This document shows positions 1-9,016 of a stretch of DNA of 39,063 bases, in pieces (the first letter of the stretch is position 1; each line of letters begins with the position of its first letter). The notes under the pieces were generated by a model. That model searched no databases. It was not told the DNA's origin and was given only the letters and a program-made list of their open reading frames with translations. The translations under genes were made by a program, and so were the position numbers. This stretch comes from Spirochaetaceae bacterium (lineage in GTDB: Bacteria > Spirochaetota > Spirochaetia > SZUA-6 > Fen-1364): assembly GCA_003141795.1 (NCBI GenBank), contig PLNO01000062.1, forward strand, positions 477 through 39,539. Direction: 5' to 3'.

Positions 1-3000
1 GCACCCTCACCCTGTCAGGCGGTTCCGCTCTGGCGGACACCGACGCGATCACCATCAACGGAACGGCGAGCCTGAGCCTCGCCAGCAGCGAGACCATTGG
101 GTCGCTGACCGGGCTGGCGGGCACGACCGTCGCGCTCGGCACGAGTACCCTGACCGTCGGGGATGCCACGAGCACCACGTTCGCCGGCGTTTTTACCGGG
201 TCCGGCGGCCTCACGAAGCAGGGCACGGGCACGCTGACGCTCTCGGGCAACAGCAGCACGTACTCGGGACCGATCATCGTCAACGCGGGAACCCTGACCG
301 CGTCGGTGAACAACGCGTTGGGCACGGCCGCGGGAAGCACGACGGTGGAACCGGGGGCGACCCTCGATCTGCCGAATGTCGCCTACGCGACGGCGGAGCC
401 CGTCACGCTCGACGGGGGAACCCTCTCCGCATCGACGGGGACTACCTCCTTCGCCGGGGCCGTCACGCTCACGGCGGACAGCCTTCTCGGGGGGGCGCCC
501 ACCACGGCATTCACGTTGAATGGCACCGTCTCTGGCGCGGCGAACAAGCTCGCCATCACGATGACGAGCGGGACCGTGACATTCGCGAATACCGTCACCC
601 TCGGCACCCTGACGACCGTCGGCAACGCGTACAACGTGGCGTTCAACGGGGCGACGACCACGGTCACGAACGCTGTCGCGTTCCTCAACACGGGGACCGT
701 CACCCTCGGGAATGGCGGTGACACGCTCACCTTCACCGGCGGCATCCAGACGGAAGCCAGCGCCACGAACCCGAGCCAGACCAACCTTGGCGGTATTATC
801 AAGACAGTTGACCAGCCCATCGACCTCGGGCCGATCAATGTCGTATCCGCATCCACGCTGATCACACATAACGGCAGCGGCGGGCCCGGGGCGGCGATCA
901 CCGTCGCCTCCGTCACGGGAGCCGCGGCCCTGTCCCTCATCCCCCGCAGCGCCACGGCAACCGTGAGCGGCGCGCTCACCCTCACGAGCACGCTCACCCT
1001 CGAGGACACGGATACCCAGTCGACCGGCTCCGTGATCTTCAACGGCCTCGTCACCCTCACGACGCTCTCGACGGCCTCGGCCGGCTACGCAGTCACGTTC
1101 AACGCGGGAGGCACGATCTCCACGGCCGCCACCTTCACCAATACGGGAACCCTGACCATCGCCGCGGGCCTCACCTTCGCCGCGGGAGCGACAGCGTCGT
1201 CAGGTCCCAAGTCGATTGCGGGAGTCATCCAGGCAAGCGGAACGACGACCCTCGACTTCGGCACCACCGCAACAACGGCGGCCGGCGACGCGACCCTCCA
1301 GACCTCGGGAGCGGGCACGGTCATCCTCGACGGGACAACGGTCACCAACACCTTCACGTTGACGCTTGGCAATGGGAGCGCCACGACGATTACGACGAAC
1401 GCGATCAACGGGACCGGGCCCAACGCGAACCTGACTATCAATTCCGCGGGGGCGGTCACCATTGGTGGCAACGTCGGGCCGAGCATCAATACGATCGACG
1501 TCGTGAACGCCAACGGGCTCACGTTCAACGGCACGGTGACCGCCACGTCGCTGAGCTTCGACAACACCATCACGAACGCGGCGACCATGGCCTTCAACGG
1601 CCTCGTGACGCTGACGAACATGAGCGCCGCCCTGGCCGTCGGGGTGCCGTACAGCATCACACTCGGCGCCGGCGGCAGCGTGACCAGCGCGGTCACGCTC
1701 AGCAACACGGGGACCCTCACGGTCGGCGCCGCGGGCTTCGCGTTCAACGGTGGGACAACGAAGCTCGCCGGCCCGAAGAGCTTCGAGGGTGGAACAATTT
1801 CCGCGGGCAACCAGCCGCTGAACTTCGGAACGGCGGGCAACGTGACACTGACTGCAACGACCACTTTCAATGCTGGCAGCGGCGCCATCACGCTCTTCGC
1901 CATACCAGGTCCGGCAAACGTGAATCTCGTCATTCAGGGCTCGGGAACAGACTCACTCGCCACGGTCGGCCTCGGAACGGGCACTCTCGACCTCTCGGGC
2001 ATGCTCGCGGGCGGCTCCGTGACGGTGAGCGGCGCTCTGACGGCGAACGCCCTGACGACCACGAACACGAGCTATGCGATCACGCTCAACGGCGGCGGTA
2101 CCATCGCAACCGCGGTGACCTTCAGCAACACCGGGCTCCTGACGATCGGCGCCGCGGGAATGACCTTCTCCTCGGGAGCTACGGACACGGCGGGGGGCAA
2201 GTCCTTCTCCGGAACGATCACGGCGACGGGGGCGAACAACCTCGACTTCGGGGGAACGGCGACAACCATCCCGGCGGCCGCGGCAACCGTGCTGCGCACG
2301 ACGGGGGCAGCCACGCTGACGCTCGCCGGGGTCACCATCGGCGCCGGCGGATCCCTGACATTCGGCAATGGCAACGCAACGACGGTGAACGTGACGGGCG
2401 CGATCGACGGAACGGCTACATCGGGCCTTGCGATCAACACGACGGCCGGCGTCACGATCTCGGGCGCGGTCGGCGCCACAGCCATGAACACGGTGACGGT
2501 CACGCAGTCCGGGGGCACGGCATTCGGCTCCACCGTGAACGCCGCCACCGTGACCCTTACGGACACAACTGCTACCCAGACGATCCAGTTCAGCGGAAAC
2601 CTCACCGCCACCACCGGCATGAGCGCCGCGGCGGGCGCGGCGTACAACGTCTCACTCCTCGGTGCGACGAACACGATCGCGGGCGCGACGGTATTCGCCA
2701 ACACGGGGACGCTCACGATCACGACGACGACCACGACCTTCAGCGGCGGCGTGACGGCCACCGGGACGAGCGCCGCGTCCCTCAGCGGGACGATAGCAGC
2801 CACTGCGGGAGTCATCAATCTCGGCGGCGGGCCCATCACGATCAACGGCACGGTGCTGATCGGCGGTACGTCGACCGGCCAGATCACGCTGTCCGCGGTC
2901 ACCATCGCCAGCGGTGCGGCACTGACCCTCGGTGGCGGCGCCGCGACACCGATCGCGACGTCGACGATCGACGGAACGAGCGCAGGGGCGCAGAACCTGA

Positions 3001-5285
3001 CCATCGACACAACAGGGACGGCGACAATTGGCGGGGCTTTGGGCGGGACGGTGCCCCTCGGAACGCTCACCAACAGCTCAGCCTCCGGTACCGTTGACGT
3101 TCAAGCGAACAATTTCTCTATCGGGACGCTGGCGAATAGCGGGACGTTCAGCCTCCAGGGCACGCAGACGACCCAGACCATAACGACTATGAACATGGGC
3201 GGAACGGTGCAGTACTACGGCGCAGGGCCTGGCACAATTCGGTTGAGTACCTTCTACAGCCTTACCGTCACCGGCAGCGGCACGTTCACACTCAACCAGC
3301 CCATCACTGTCGGTCCGGCGACAGGCGGAGGACTGCTGACGATTTCCGGTACCGCGACTCTGGATGTTAGCGGCTCATCCCGGCCCATTACGATCTACGG
3401 CAGTTGGACCAATACCGCAGGCACCGCACACTTCGTCCCGCGCGCGGGAACGGTCACATTCGCGAAACCGTCCGGTACCATCACCGTTCTGGGCGACAAC
3501 ACCTGGTACGATTTTGAAGCCATTCTCCCAGGCGTCACCTTCGCTTTCGAAGCTGCCAAGACCCAGACTTTCATCGCTGGCGGCAACTTTGGAGTACAGG
3601 GTATTTCGGGCACCGACGTGATTCTGACGTCCACAAGTACCGTGCAATGGATTATCAGCCTTGACGCCACGGCGACGGTGCAGCCTCCTACCACCTATGC
3701 AACCGTGACATACTCGAATGCTACTGCTTCAAGCCCAATCGTCGTGGACGCAACAGTCACCATTGATGCCACTGATTCGAACTGGCTGCATGCAGATCCG
3801 GTTCTATGGAGCAAGGCGGAAGACAGTGACAACAACGGCAAGATTGACAGAATCCACGTGCGCGTTGCCGCCCCCATCAACCACCTTTTCGGTGGTTTTA
3901 CCGCGAGCGTATCGGGATACACAGTCAAAAACTACGCGGACCAGATTAGCTTTAGTTTTGACTTCTATATAAATCTGTATGAAAACACCTTCTTGGACAC
4001 GAACGCGGTCCCCACGTGGACGATTTCGGCGAACTCAAGCCTTCGTAGCAGCAGCGGCACGCAGACCGTCATCATTTTGTCACCCCCCGCCTCGTCGACC
4101 GACGCCGCCCCGCCCGTCGTTGCCTACACGCTTGCGGTTGTCGGCAGCAATCAGCTCTTCGTGCAGTTTTCGGAGCCCGTGTTCGAGACCGTCAGCCCGA
4201 CGCAACTCGCTCTGACGGACTTCACTTTCTACAACGGCGGGACGCAGGACGCGACTCTGAATCCAACGGCGAGATCGTTCCCGGCATCCGGAGAAGTCCT
4301 GTTGACCCTTGGTCGGGTCTTGACGGCTGACGACATCACAACGCCAATCATGATGAGGGTGGCGAATGCCGTCGATGCCGTGCCCCTGACTCCCAACGCC
4401 CTGACGATTCCCGCAACGGGGCACCGTATCTCCGACATCGGTCTCGGGTTGCCAGGAGCGTCGCTCTTCGAACCGGTCTGGGCGCGGGACACGAGCATCA
4501 GGTCGGCAACGTCCGGCATCGGGTACATCACGACGTTCGACGGTACCAAGTGGCTGAGGACAGGGGAGAACCTGACGCTGGAGGGCAACATCTCCACCCT
4601 GAGCATCGCCTCGTATCCAACGAACGGTCAGTCGAAGCTCCTCTACGACATGAATGTCTCGTCGTCATTGGCGACGTCAAGCGGGCTTTGGCTGCCGGGC
4701 TTTACGGACGACACCACGGTGTTCGGCGGCTTCAGCGGCCTCGTTCCCACCGCAAAGACCGGGGACACCTCGGCGAGGACGATATATGACACGTCCCAGC
4801 CATCGACTCGGCTTCGTGACTTCGTGATCCCCGGAAGCGACGCCAAAGACGTGGACGGGGCGACGCTCGACTTCCTCTTCTCCATACCTCAGGGCACCTC
4901 GACGCTGTATACGGCGAGCGTGCCCGACCCGTCGGCCGACTCGGCGTGGTACCAGCACCTCAAGCCCTGGGCGTTCGACCTTCACACGGTCAAAACGCAG
5001 AGGGGCGGGGTGTCGATCCTGAACAACGTGATCAATCCCGACAAGGGGGATGCGGCAACCCTGCAGTACTATCTGGGCTCCGCAGGCCAGGTGACCGTCA
5101 TGGTGTTCGATCTCTCCGGGAGCATCGTCAATGTGCTCGTGCGTGGAACGCAGTCTGCGGGAGAGTACGAGACACTGTGGAACGGAACCAACCGGGCCGG
5201 CACGAAAGTGGCTCGGGGCATCTACTTCGTCAGGATCGTGGGTCCCGACATCGACGAGATCAGGAAGGTCCTGGTAGTACGATAA
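1..5285 (+). CDS. Giant repetitive surface/secreted protein with autotransporter-type beta-strand repeats and C-terminal FlgD-like Ig module (5' partial)
   Basis: The frame is open from base 3 with no stop before 5285, so the true start lies upstream of the window. The first ~100 residues contain a classic autotransporter-associated beta-strand repeat (GGLTKQGTGTLTLSG, then YSG and NAGTL). Thr/Gly/Ala-rich beta repeats follow to about base 3090, then a less repetitive stretch. Near base 3820 there is an acidic loop, DSDNNGKID, resembling a calcium-binding or dockerin-type loop. The last ~90 residues (MVFDLSGSIVNVL, W-N-G-TN-AG, ARGIYFVRIV) match the FlgD Ig-like fold often found at the end of surface proteins in spirochaetes and Bacteroidota. 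No Cys-rich or catalytic motif is seen. Adhesin, sheath or matrix structure is likely. No 12-strand autotransporter barrel is visible at the C-terminus, so the export route is unclear. Confidence 0.85.
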   Translation, partial: TLTLSGGSALADTDAITINGTASLSLASSETIGSLTGLAGTTVALGTSTLTVGDATSTTFAGVFTGSGGLTKQGTGTLTLSGNSSTYSGPIIVNAGTLTASVNNALGTAAGSTTVEPGATLDLPNVAYATAEPVTLDGGTLSASTGTTSFAGAVTLTADSLLGGAPTTAFTLNGTVSGAANKLAITMTSGTVTFANTVTLGTLTTVGNAYNVAFNGATTTVTNAVAFLNTGTVTLGNGGDTLTFTGGIQTEASATNPSQTNLGGIIKTVDQPIDLGPINVVSASTLITHNGSGGPGAAITVASVTGAAALSLIPRSATATVSGALTLTSTLTLEDTDTQSTGSVIFNGLVTLTTLSTASAGYAVTFNAGGTISTAATFTNTGTLTIAAGLTFAAGATASSGPKSIAGVIQASGTTTLDFGTTATTAAGDATLQTSGAGTVILDGTTVTNTFTLTLGNGSATTITTNAINGTGPNANLTINSAGAVTIGGNVGPSINTIDVVNANGLTFNGTVTATSLSFDNTITNAATMAFNGLVTLTNMSAALAVGVPYSITLGAGGSVTSAVTLSNTGTLTVGAAGFAFNGGTTKLAGPKSFEGGTISAGNQPLNFGTAGNVTLTATTTFNAGSGAITLFAIPGPANVNLVIQGSGTDSLATVGLGTGTLDLSGMLAGGSVTVSGALTANALTTTNTSYAITLNGGGTIATAVTFSNTGLLTIGAAGMTFSSGATDTAGGKSFSGTITATGANNLDFGGTATTIPAAAATVLRTTGAATLTLAGVTIGAGGSLTFGNGNATTVNVTGAIDGTATSGLAINTTAGVTISGAVGATAMNTVTVTQSGGTAFGSTVNAATVTLTDTTATQTIQFSGNLTATTGMSAAAGAAYNVSLLGATNTIAGATVFANTGTLTITTTTTTFSGGVTATGTSAASLSGTIAATAGVINLGGGPITINGTVLIGGTSTGQITLSAVTIASGAALTLGGGAATPIATSTIDGTSAGAQNLTIDTTGTATIGGALGGTVPLGTLTNSSASGTVDVQANNFSIGTLANSGTFSLQGTQTTQTITTMNMGGTVQYYGAGPGTIRLSTFYSLTVTGSGTFTLNQPITVGPATGGGLLTISGTATLDVSGSSRPITIYGSWTNTAGTAHFVPRAGTVTFAKPSGTITVLGDNTWYDFEAILPGVTFAFEAAKTQTFIAGGNFGVQGISGTDVILTSTSTVQWIISLDATATVQPPTTYATVTYSNATASSPIVVDATVTIDATDSNWLHADPVLWSKAEDSDNNGKIDRIHVRVAAPINHLFGGFTASVSGYTVKNYADQISFSFDFYINLYENTFLDTNAVPTWTISANSSLRSSSGTQTVIILSPPASSTDAAPPVVAYTLAVVGSNQLFVQFSEPVFETVSPTQLALTDFTFYNGGTQDATLNPTARSFPASGEVLLTLGRVLTADDITTPIMMRVANAVDAVPLTPNALTIPATGHRISDIGLGLPGASLFEPVWARDTSIRSATSGIGYITTFDGTKWLRTGENLTLEGNISTLSIASYPTNGQSKLLYDMNVSSSLATSSGLWLPGFTDDTTVFGGFSGLVPTAKTGDTSARTIYDTSQPSTRLRDFVIPGSDAKDVDGATLDFLFSIPQGTSTLYTASVPDPSADSAWYQHLKPWAFDLHTVKTQRGGVSILNNVINPDKGDAATLQYYLGSAGQVTVMVFDLSGSIVNVLVRGTQSAGEYETLWNGTNRAGTKVARGIYFVRIVGPDIDEIRKVLVVR
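582..3072 (+). repeat. Five diverged ~140-190-residue tandem repeats inside the giant surface protein
   Basis: Five similar units begin near 582, 1038, 1593, about 2025 and 2589. Each opens with an F-x-x-x-V/L-T-L core, then a hydrophobic Y-x-(V/I)-x-(F/L) strand, then a (F/L)-x-NTG-T/L-LTI turn. Later comes a conserved block such as LTLGNG or LTFGNG followed by a T-x-AI-(N/D)-GT segment. The units are diverged at DNA level, so this is old duplication rather than fresh slippage. Confidence 0.7.
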
Positions 5286-5300
5286 GCCGCATTGCGGGCC

Positions 5301-6398
5301 TCAGCCGAGGCCCGCGGCCTTCTGGAACGCCTCGTGGAACTCGAAGACTTTTCCCTCCGCAAGCTCCTGGTCCAGCTCCAGAAGGGAGAAGGTGAACCGG
5401 GGGAAACGGGAGCCGGCGGCCATGAGCCGCGACAGCTCCTCCTGCATCTCCCGAAGGGATCGCGAGCGCAGCCACGCGGGGAAGACGATGCAGTTCGCCT
5501 CGGCATCGGGGAAGATCCTCGCGGCCTCCTCCCAGTCAGTGTCCTGTCCGAAATCGATACCGTCGACGTTTCCCAGCGATGCATAGTTCATCAGGTGCGG
5601 CGTGGCCCCTGAATCCTGGTGCACGAGGAATCGGGCTCCCACCCCCGAGGCGTACTCCGCGATCCGCCGATCGGAGTCCCTGTTGCAGGAGGCGTACTGT
5701 GCGGGGGAGATCATGGCCACGGTGCAATCCCCCACGAAAACCGTTGAGAGGGCCCTCCCGTCCGTGCGGGGGAAGACGGCGAGGCAGAGGAGCATGAGGT
5801 CGGTGACGTTCGCGTACAGCCGGCGGAGCAGGGCGGGATCGTCCATGCCCAGGAGCAATGCCTCATCGCCGAACACCGACACGGCGGTGTTGATGACCGA
5901 TCCGAGGTTCTGGAGGCTGGTCAAGGGCTGGCAGTGCGGGTTGAAGCCCACCCGCTTCTCCGCCGCAGCCCTGTCGTAGTGCTCGCGCGCCCAGCGGGCC
6001 TGTTCGAGCACGATGCGCACCGGCTCCATCGCCTCGAAGCGCTCGGGGGTCCACGGGGGGAGCGAACGGATGGCGTCAGGATCCATCGGCATGTGTATGG
6101 CGGCGGGGTCCTCGCTGTCCGCGTAGACGACGTGGCAACCGTACAGAGCGGGGACGAAACGGTGCCCGAAGGGCTCGATCGTCGCGCGGGGGAAGGGCTC
6201 GTCGAATCCCAGGCCGATCCCTCCGAAATCCGCGCGAACGAGGCGGTCGATCTCCATCACCTGAGTCACCCGCCACGCTATGTCGCGGTGGAAGCGCTCA
6301 CCGTAGTCCAACCCGTAGCGGGCATGCAGCAGGCTCGGCGTGAGGCCGTAGCTCAGGCCGAACCGCCCGATGGTCTGCGAGGGGTAGAAGAGCGACAC
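5301..6398 (-). CDS. Uroporphyrinogen decarboxylase (UroD) superfamily protein
   Basis: This 365-residue protein resembles the UroD-like/methylcobamide-methyltransferase-like superfamily in length and layout. A central segment (LQNLGSVINTAVSVFGD, then a region rich in Leu) and the late FLVHQDSGATPHL stretch match the usual strand and active-site positions. The His-x-Cys zinc site of MtaA/MtbA-type enzymes is replaced by HQD, and the UroD N-terminal RQAGR signature is absent, so heme-pathway activity is unlikely. It starts 3 bases after the stop of the DeoR regulator gene, so the two form a leftward operon. Substrate is unknown. Members of this superfamily often sit beside sugar-metabolism regulators. 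The gene converges on the surface-protein gene with 15 bases between. Confidence 0.65.
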   Translation of the reverse strand: MSLFYPSQTIGRFGLSYGLTPSLLHARYGLDYGERFHRDIAWRVTQVMEIDRLVRADFGGIGLGFDEPFPRATIEPFGHRFVPALYGCHVVYADSEDPAAIHMPMDPDAIRSLPPWTPERFEAMEPVRIVLEQARWAREHYDRAAAEKRVGFNPHCQPLTSLQNLGSVINTAVSVFGDEALLLGMDDPALLRRLYANVTDLMLLCLAVFPRTDGRALSTVFVGDCTVAMISPAQYASCNRDSDRRIAEYASGVGARFLVHQDSGATPHLMNYASLGNVDGIDFGQDTDWEEAARIFPDAEANCIVFPAWLRSRSLREMQEELSRLMAAGSRFPRFTFSLLELDQELAEGKVFEFHEAFQKAAGLG

Positions 6399-6401
6399 GG
6401 A

Positions 6402-7169
6402 CTACTCGACGGAAGCCTGCGCGGTGATTACTTCGATTCCCTTTTCGCGCATGACCTGCCCAACGGCTTCGCTCATGCCGGCATCGGTGACGATCATTTG
6501 GACCTGATCGAGCGGCATGAAGAGGAAGGTCACCTGCTTGTCGAACTTCGAGCTGTCGGCAAGGACGACGACCTGCGTCGATTGGCGCGCCGCTTTCCGT
6601 TTGACGGGGATCTCTTCGAACGTCCCCTGCGAGAGACCGGCGTTGAGGTCGATCGCGCTCGTGCCCATGAAGGCGCGGTTGAATCGGAACTGGCTGAGCC
6701 CCTCGTCCGCCATTTGCCCGACGGTCGAATGCGTCGCGCCGTGCACGGTGCCGCCCAGGAGGATGCACTGCACGTTGGCCCTGTTCTCCAGTGTGTGCGC
6801 GACGACGAGGGAGTTGGTGACCACCGTGATGCGCTTGGTGTCATTGATTGCGGAAGCGAGGAACGCGGGGGTCGTGCCGGCGTCGATGAAGACCGATTCG
6901 CCGGGCTGGATGAGCGCGAAGGCGGCCTTGCCGATTGCTTCTTTCTCGGTGCGGTACACCGTCTCGCGGATGCGAAAGTCGACCTCCATCATGTCCTGGC
7001 CGGCAAAGGCGCCGCCGTGTGTCCGCTTGATGAGCTCTTTTTCCTCGAGCCTGTCGAGATAGCGCCGTACCGTCATGTCTGACACCTTGAGCTCCGCCGC
7101 GAGCTCATTCACGCTCTGATAGCCTTTGCGTGCGAGGATGTCCATGATCAGTTCCATCCGATCTCGCAT
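6402..7169 (-). CDS. DeoR/GlpR-family transcriptional regulator
   Basis: A protein of 255 residues from the chosen ATG at 7169. Residues 1-57 form the DeoR-type winged helix-turn-helix (YQSVNELAAELKVSDMTVRR, then RTHGGA). The rest is the DeoRC sensor fold related to phosphosugar isomerases, with the expected DAGTT, VTNS and LLGG motifs and a late ADSSKF segment. Such regulators usually respond to phosphorylated sugars and repress neighbouring catabolic genes. The frame stays open 19 codons further upstream, but the ATG at 7169 gives the normal family start. It is co-transcribed with the UroD-like gene downstream and divergent from resB, leaving about 117 bases for both promoters. Confidence 0.88.
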   Translation of the reverse strand: MRDRMELIMDILARKGYQSVNELAAELKVSDMTVRRYLDRLEEKELIKRTHGGAFAGQDMMEVDFRIRETVYRTEKEAIGKAAFALIQPGESVFIDAGTTPAFLASAINDTKRITVVTNSLVVAHTLENRANVQCILLGGTVHGATHSTVGQMADEGLSQFRFNRAFMGTSAIDLNAGLSQGTFEEIPVKRKAARQSTQVVVLADSSKFDKQVTFLFMPLDQVQMIVTDAGMSEAVGQVMREKGIEVITAQASVE

Positions 7170-7251
7170 AGTGTTCCGAATAGTATCGACTTGTGGATTT
7201 GTACTCAAGCGTCTGTGCTGAATCAAACAGCCATGGGAACCGTCCCCCCCT

Positions 7252-7279
7252 TTGACTCCCTCCCGGCATGGGATATAGT
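7252..7279 (+). promoter_or_regulatory. Promoter of resB, start codon 7 bases after the -10
   Basis: TTGACT (7252-7257), a 16-base spacer and TATAGT (7274-7279). The in-frame GTG at 7287 lies where transcription should begin, so the mRNA would have little or no leader. Confidence 0.6.
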
Positions 7280-7286
7280 CGTGCCC

Positions 7287-8231
7287 GTGAAGGCCGTGTA
7301 CCGCTTTTTCAAATCCGTGCGACTCGCCCTGGTCCTCACGCTCGTGGTCATCGCTCTCTCACTTCTGGCGACCCTCGTCCCTCAGTCACGCCCGGATGCG
7401 TGGTACCGGTCGCGCTACTCTCCGTCCGTTTACGCCGTGGTCGATTTTCTCGGGCTGGAAAACCTCTTCCGATCCCCGCTGTTTCTCCTACCTGTCCTGC
7501 TTTTTACGATCAACCTCGGGACCTGCACGATAGACCGGCTGATCAGGCGAGCGCGCCACAAGGTGCCAAGACGCTACGGGCCGGACCTCGTGCACGTGGG
7601 GCTCCTCGTCCTCATCGCGGCTGGACTCGTCACCGCCGTCATGAGGCAGGAGAAGACCTGGCAGCTCGCCGCGGGTGAAGACGCGTCCATCAGCCCGACC
7701 TATACGGTTCATCTGGAATCCCTCGCGCTCCAGAAATACGACGACGGGCGGCCCCGGGACTGGATCTCCACGGTGAGCGTGACGAGCGGGAAGCGGAAAG
7801 TCATCGACGGCTTTCCGATCCAGGTGAACCATCCCCTGCGGCTCTCCGGCGTCACCCTTTACCAGTCCTCATGGGTGACGCAGGGGATGATCGACGTGAG
7901 GCAGCCCGACGGCGCCCCGGGAAGCGCCACCGCCGGGGAGGGGTTCACGGAAGGGGACTCCTTCTGGTATTTTACGGACGTGAAGCAGGAGCGGGGCCAA
8001 TGGCGGGCGCTTTTCGAGCAGTACCACGGGAAGAGCCTCATGGCGACACGGCTCCTCGGCCCCGGTGATACCGTGGGGCCTTTCACCGTCGAACGGGTGT
8101 CTGTTAGAGACGTCACGGGGCTGAAAGCGGTGAGCGACCCCGGGCTCGCTCCCTTTCTGGTGGCGGCGGTGCTCATCCTGGCGGGCCTGTGCCTGACCTG
8201 GTTCCAGAAGAGAGGAGAGCAGGTCGAATGA
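7287..8231 (+). CDS. resB: Cytochrome c biogenesis protein ResB (Ccs1), System II
   Basis: A protein of 314 residues from GTG 7287. Three membrane segments lie in the N-terminal third (near residues 12-30, 62-80 and 95-113). A ~165-residue extracytoplasmic domain follows, with the family G-x-x-LYQ-x-SW motif, then a final membrane helix preceded by DPGLAPFL. This matches ResB/Ccs1, which works with CcsA/ResA to present heme and apocytochrome for thioether bond formation outside the membrane. It is shorter than many ResB proteins, which exceed 450 residues, and fits the compact type. The frame is open further upstream (to 7191), but the promoter at 7252-7279 would then lie inside the gene, so GTG 7287 is preferred (GTG 7281 is the alternative). 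It overlaps ccsA by 4 bases. Confidence 0.85.
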   Translation: MKAVYRFFKSVRLALVLTLVVIALSLLATLVPQSRPDAWYRSRYSPSVYAVVDFLGLENLFRSPLFLLPVLLFTINLGTCTIDRLIRRARHKVPRRYGPDLVHVGLLVLIAAGLVTAVMRQEKTWQLAAGEDASISPTYTVHLESLALQKYDDGRPRDWISTVSVTSGKRKVIDGFPIQVNHPLRLSGVTLYQSSWVTQGMIDVRQPDGAPGSATAGEGFTEGDSFWYFTDVKQERGQWRALFEQYHGKSLMATRLLGPGDTVGPFTVERVSVRDVTGLKAVSDPGLAPFLVAAVLILAGLCLTWFQKRGEQVE

Positions 8232-9016
8232 CGGCCACGATCGGCCTTTGCCTCATCGCCCTCGCGGCCGTTCTCCAGGCGGGGTTCCTCCTGCGGCGGG
8301 AGAACAGACGCGACCCGGTCTCCCATTGGCTGCTGCTTGCCGCGGCGATCCTCCTCTTCGCCACTCTCGTCCAGAGAAGCGTCAGGATCCGCTTCGTCGC
8401 CGTCACCGGTACCTACGAATCGTTGCTCTTTTTCTCCGCGGCGATCTGCGTCGTGCTCTTCGGCTTGCGCCTGGCCCGCAGGACGCGCAGCATGTCCCCC
8501 TTCGTTCTCTTCGGTTCCACGATCGTCTGCCTCGTGCTCCTCATGGTGTCCTCTTCCCCCCTGGCGCCGAGAGACATCCAGCCCCCCATCCCGGCGCTGA
8601 AATCGTTCTGGCTCGTGCTGCACGTGCTGTTCTCCTTCATAGGGGAGGCCTTCTTCGTCGTGAGCTTCGTGGCAGCGATCGCCTTGCTCGCGACCCGCAA
8701 CGAGGACAGGCGCGCCGACATGGACAGGCTGGTCGCCACGTCGATCGGGATAGGGTATCCGATCTTCACGGCGGGAGCGCTCGTCTTCGGGGCCATCTGG
8801 GCGCAGACGGCGTGGGGCTCGTGGTGGAGCTGGGATCCGAAGGAAACCTGGGCGCTGGTGACGTGGCTTCTGTACACCGCCTATCTCCACACGCGCCTCT
8901 CGAAGAGGCTGCGCGGTCGGACCTCGGCGATCCTCGCGATCGTCGGATTCGTGGCGACAATCTTCACCTTTTTCGGGGTCAACTTCCTGCTCTCCGGCCT
9001 GCACAGCTATGGATGA
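8228..9016 (+). CDS. ccsA: Cytochrome c assembly protein CcsA/CcsB (heme-handling WWD family)
   Basis: This is an integral membrane protein of 262 residues with about eight hydrophobic helices. The tryptophan-rich WWD signature (WGSWWSWDPKETWAL) is at residues 196-210 and likely ligand histidines are at 132, 221 and 259. It forms the System II heme-export and cytochrome c synthetase complex with ResB. Its ATG is in an ATGA overlap with the ResB stop codon, so the two are translationally coupled. An apocytochrome with a CxxCH motif was not noticed in any protein read in this window, so its client lies elsewhere. Confidence 0.9.
   Translation: MTATIGLCLIALAAVLQAGFLLRRENRRDPVSHWLLLAAAILLFATLVQRSVRIRFVAVTGTYESLLFFSAAICVVLFGLRLARRTRSMSPFVLFGSTIVCLVLLMVSSSPLAPRDIQPPIPALKSFWLVLHVLFSFIGEAFFVVSFVAAIALLATRNEDRRADMDRLVATSIGIGYPIFTAGALVFGAIWAQTAWGSWWSWDPKETWALVTWLLYTAYLHTRLSKRLRGRTSAILAIVGFVATIFTFFGVNFLLSGLHSYG

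Noticed and set aside
383..3073. Several 220-330-codon minus-strand frames antisense to the repeat protein
   Set aside because: They are repetitive mirror images of the Thr/Gly-rich repeats in another frame.
306..5285. A start at GTG 306 for the giant surface protein
   Set aside because: The frame is already open and repeat-like from base 3, so 306 is internal and the gene is truncated by the window edge.
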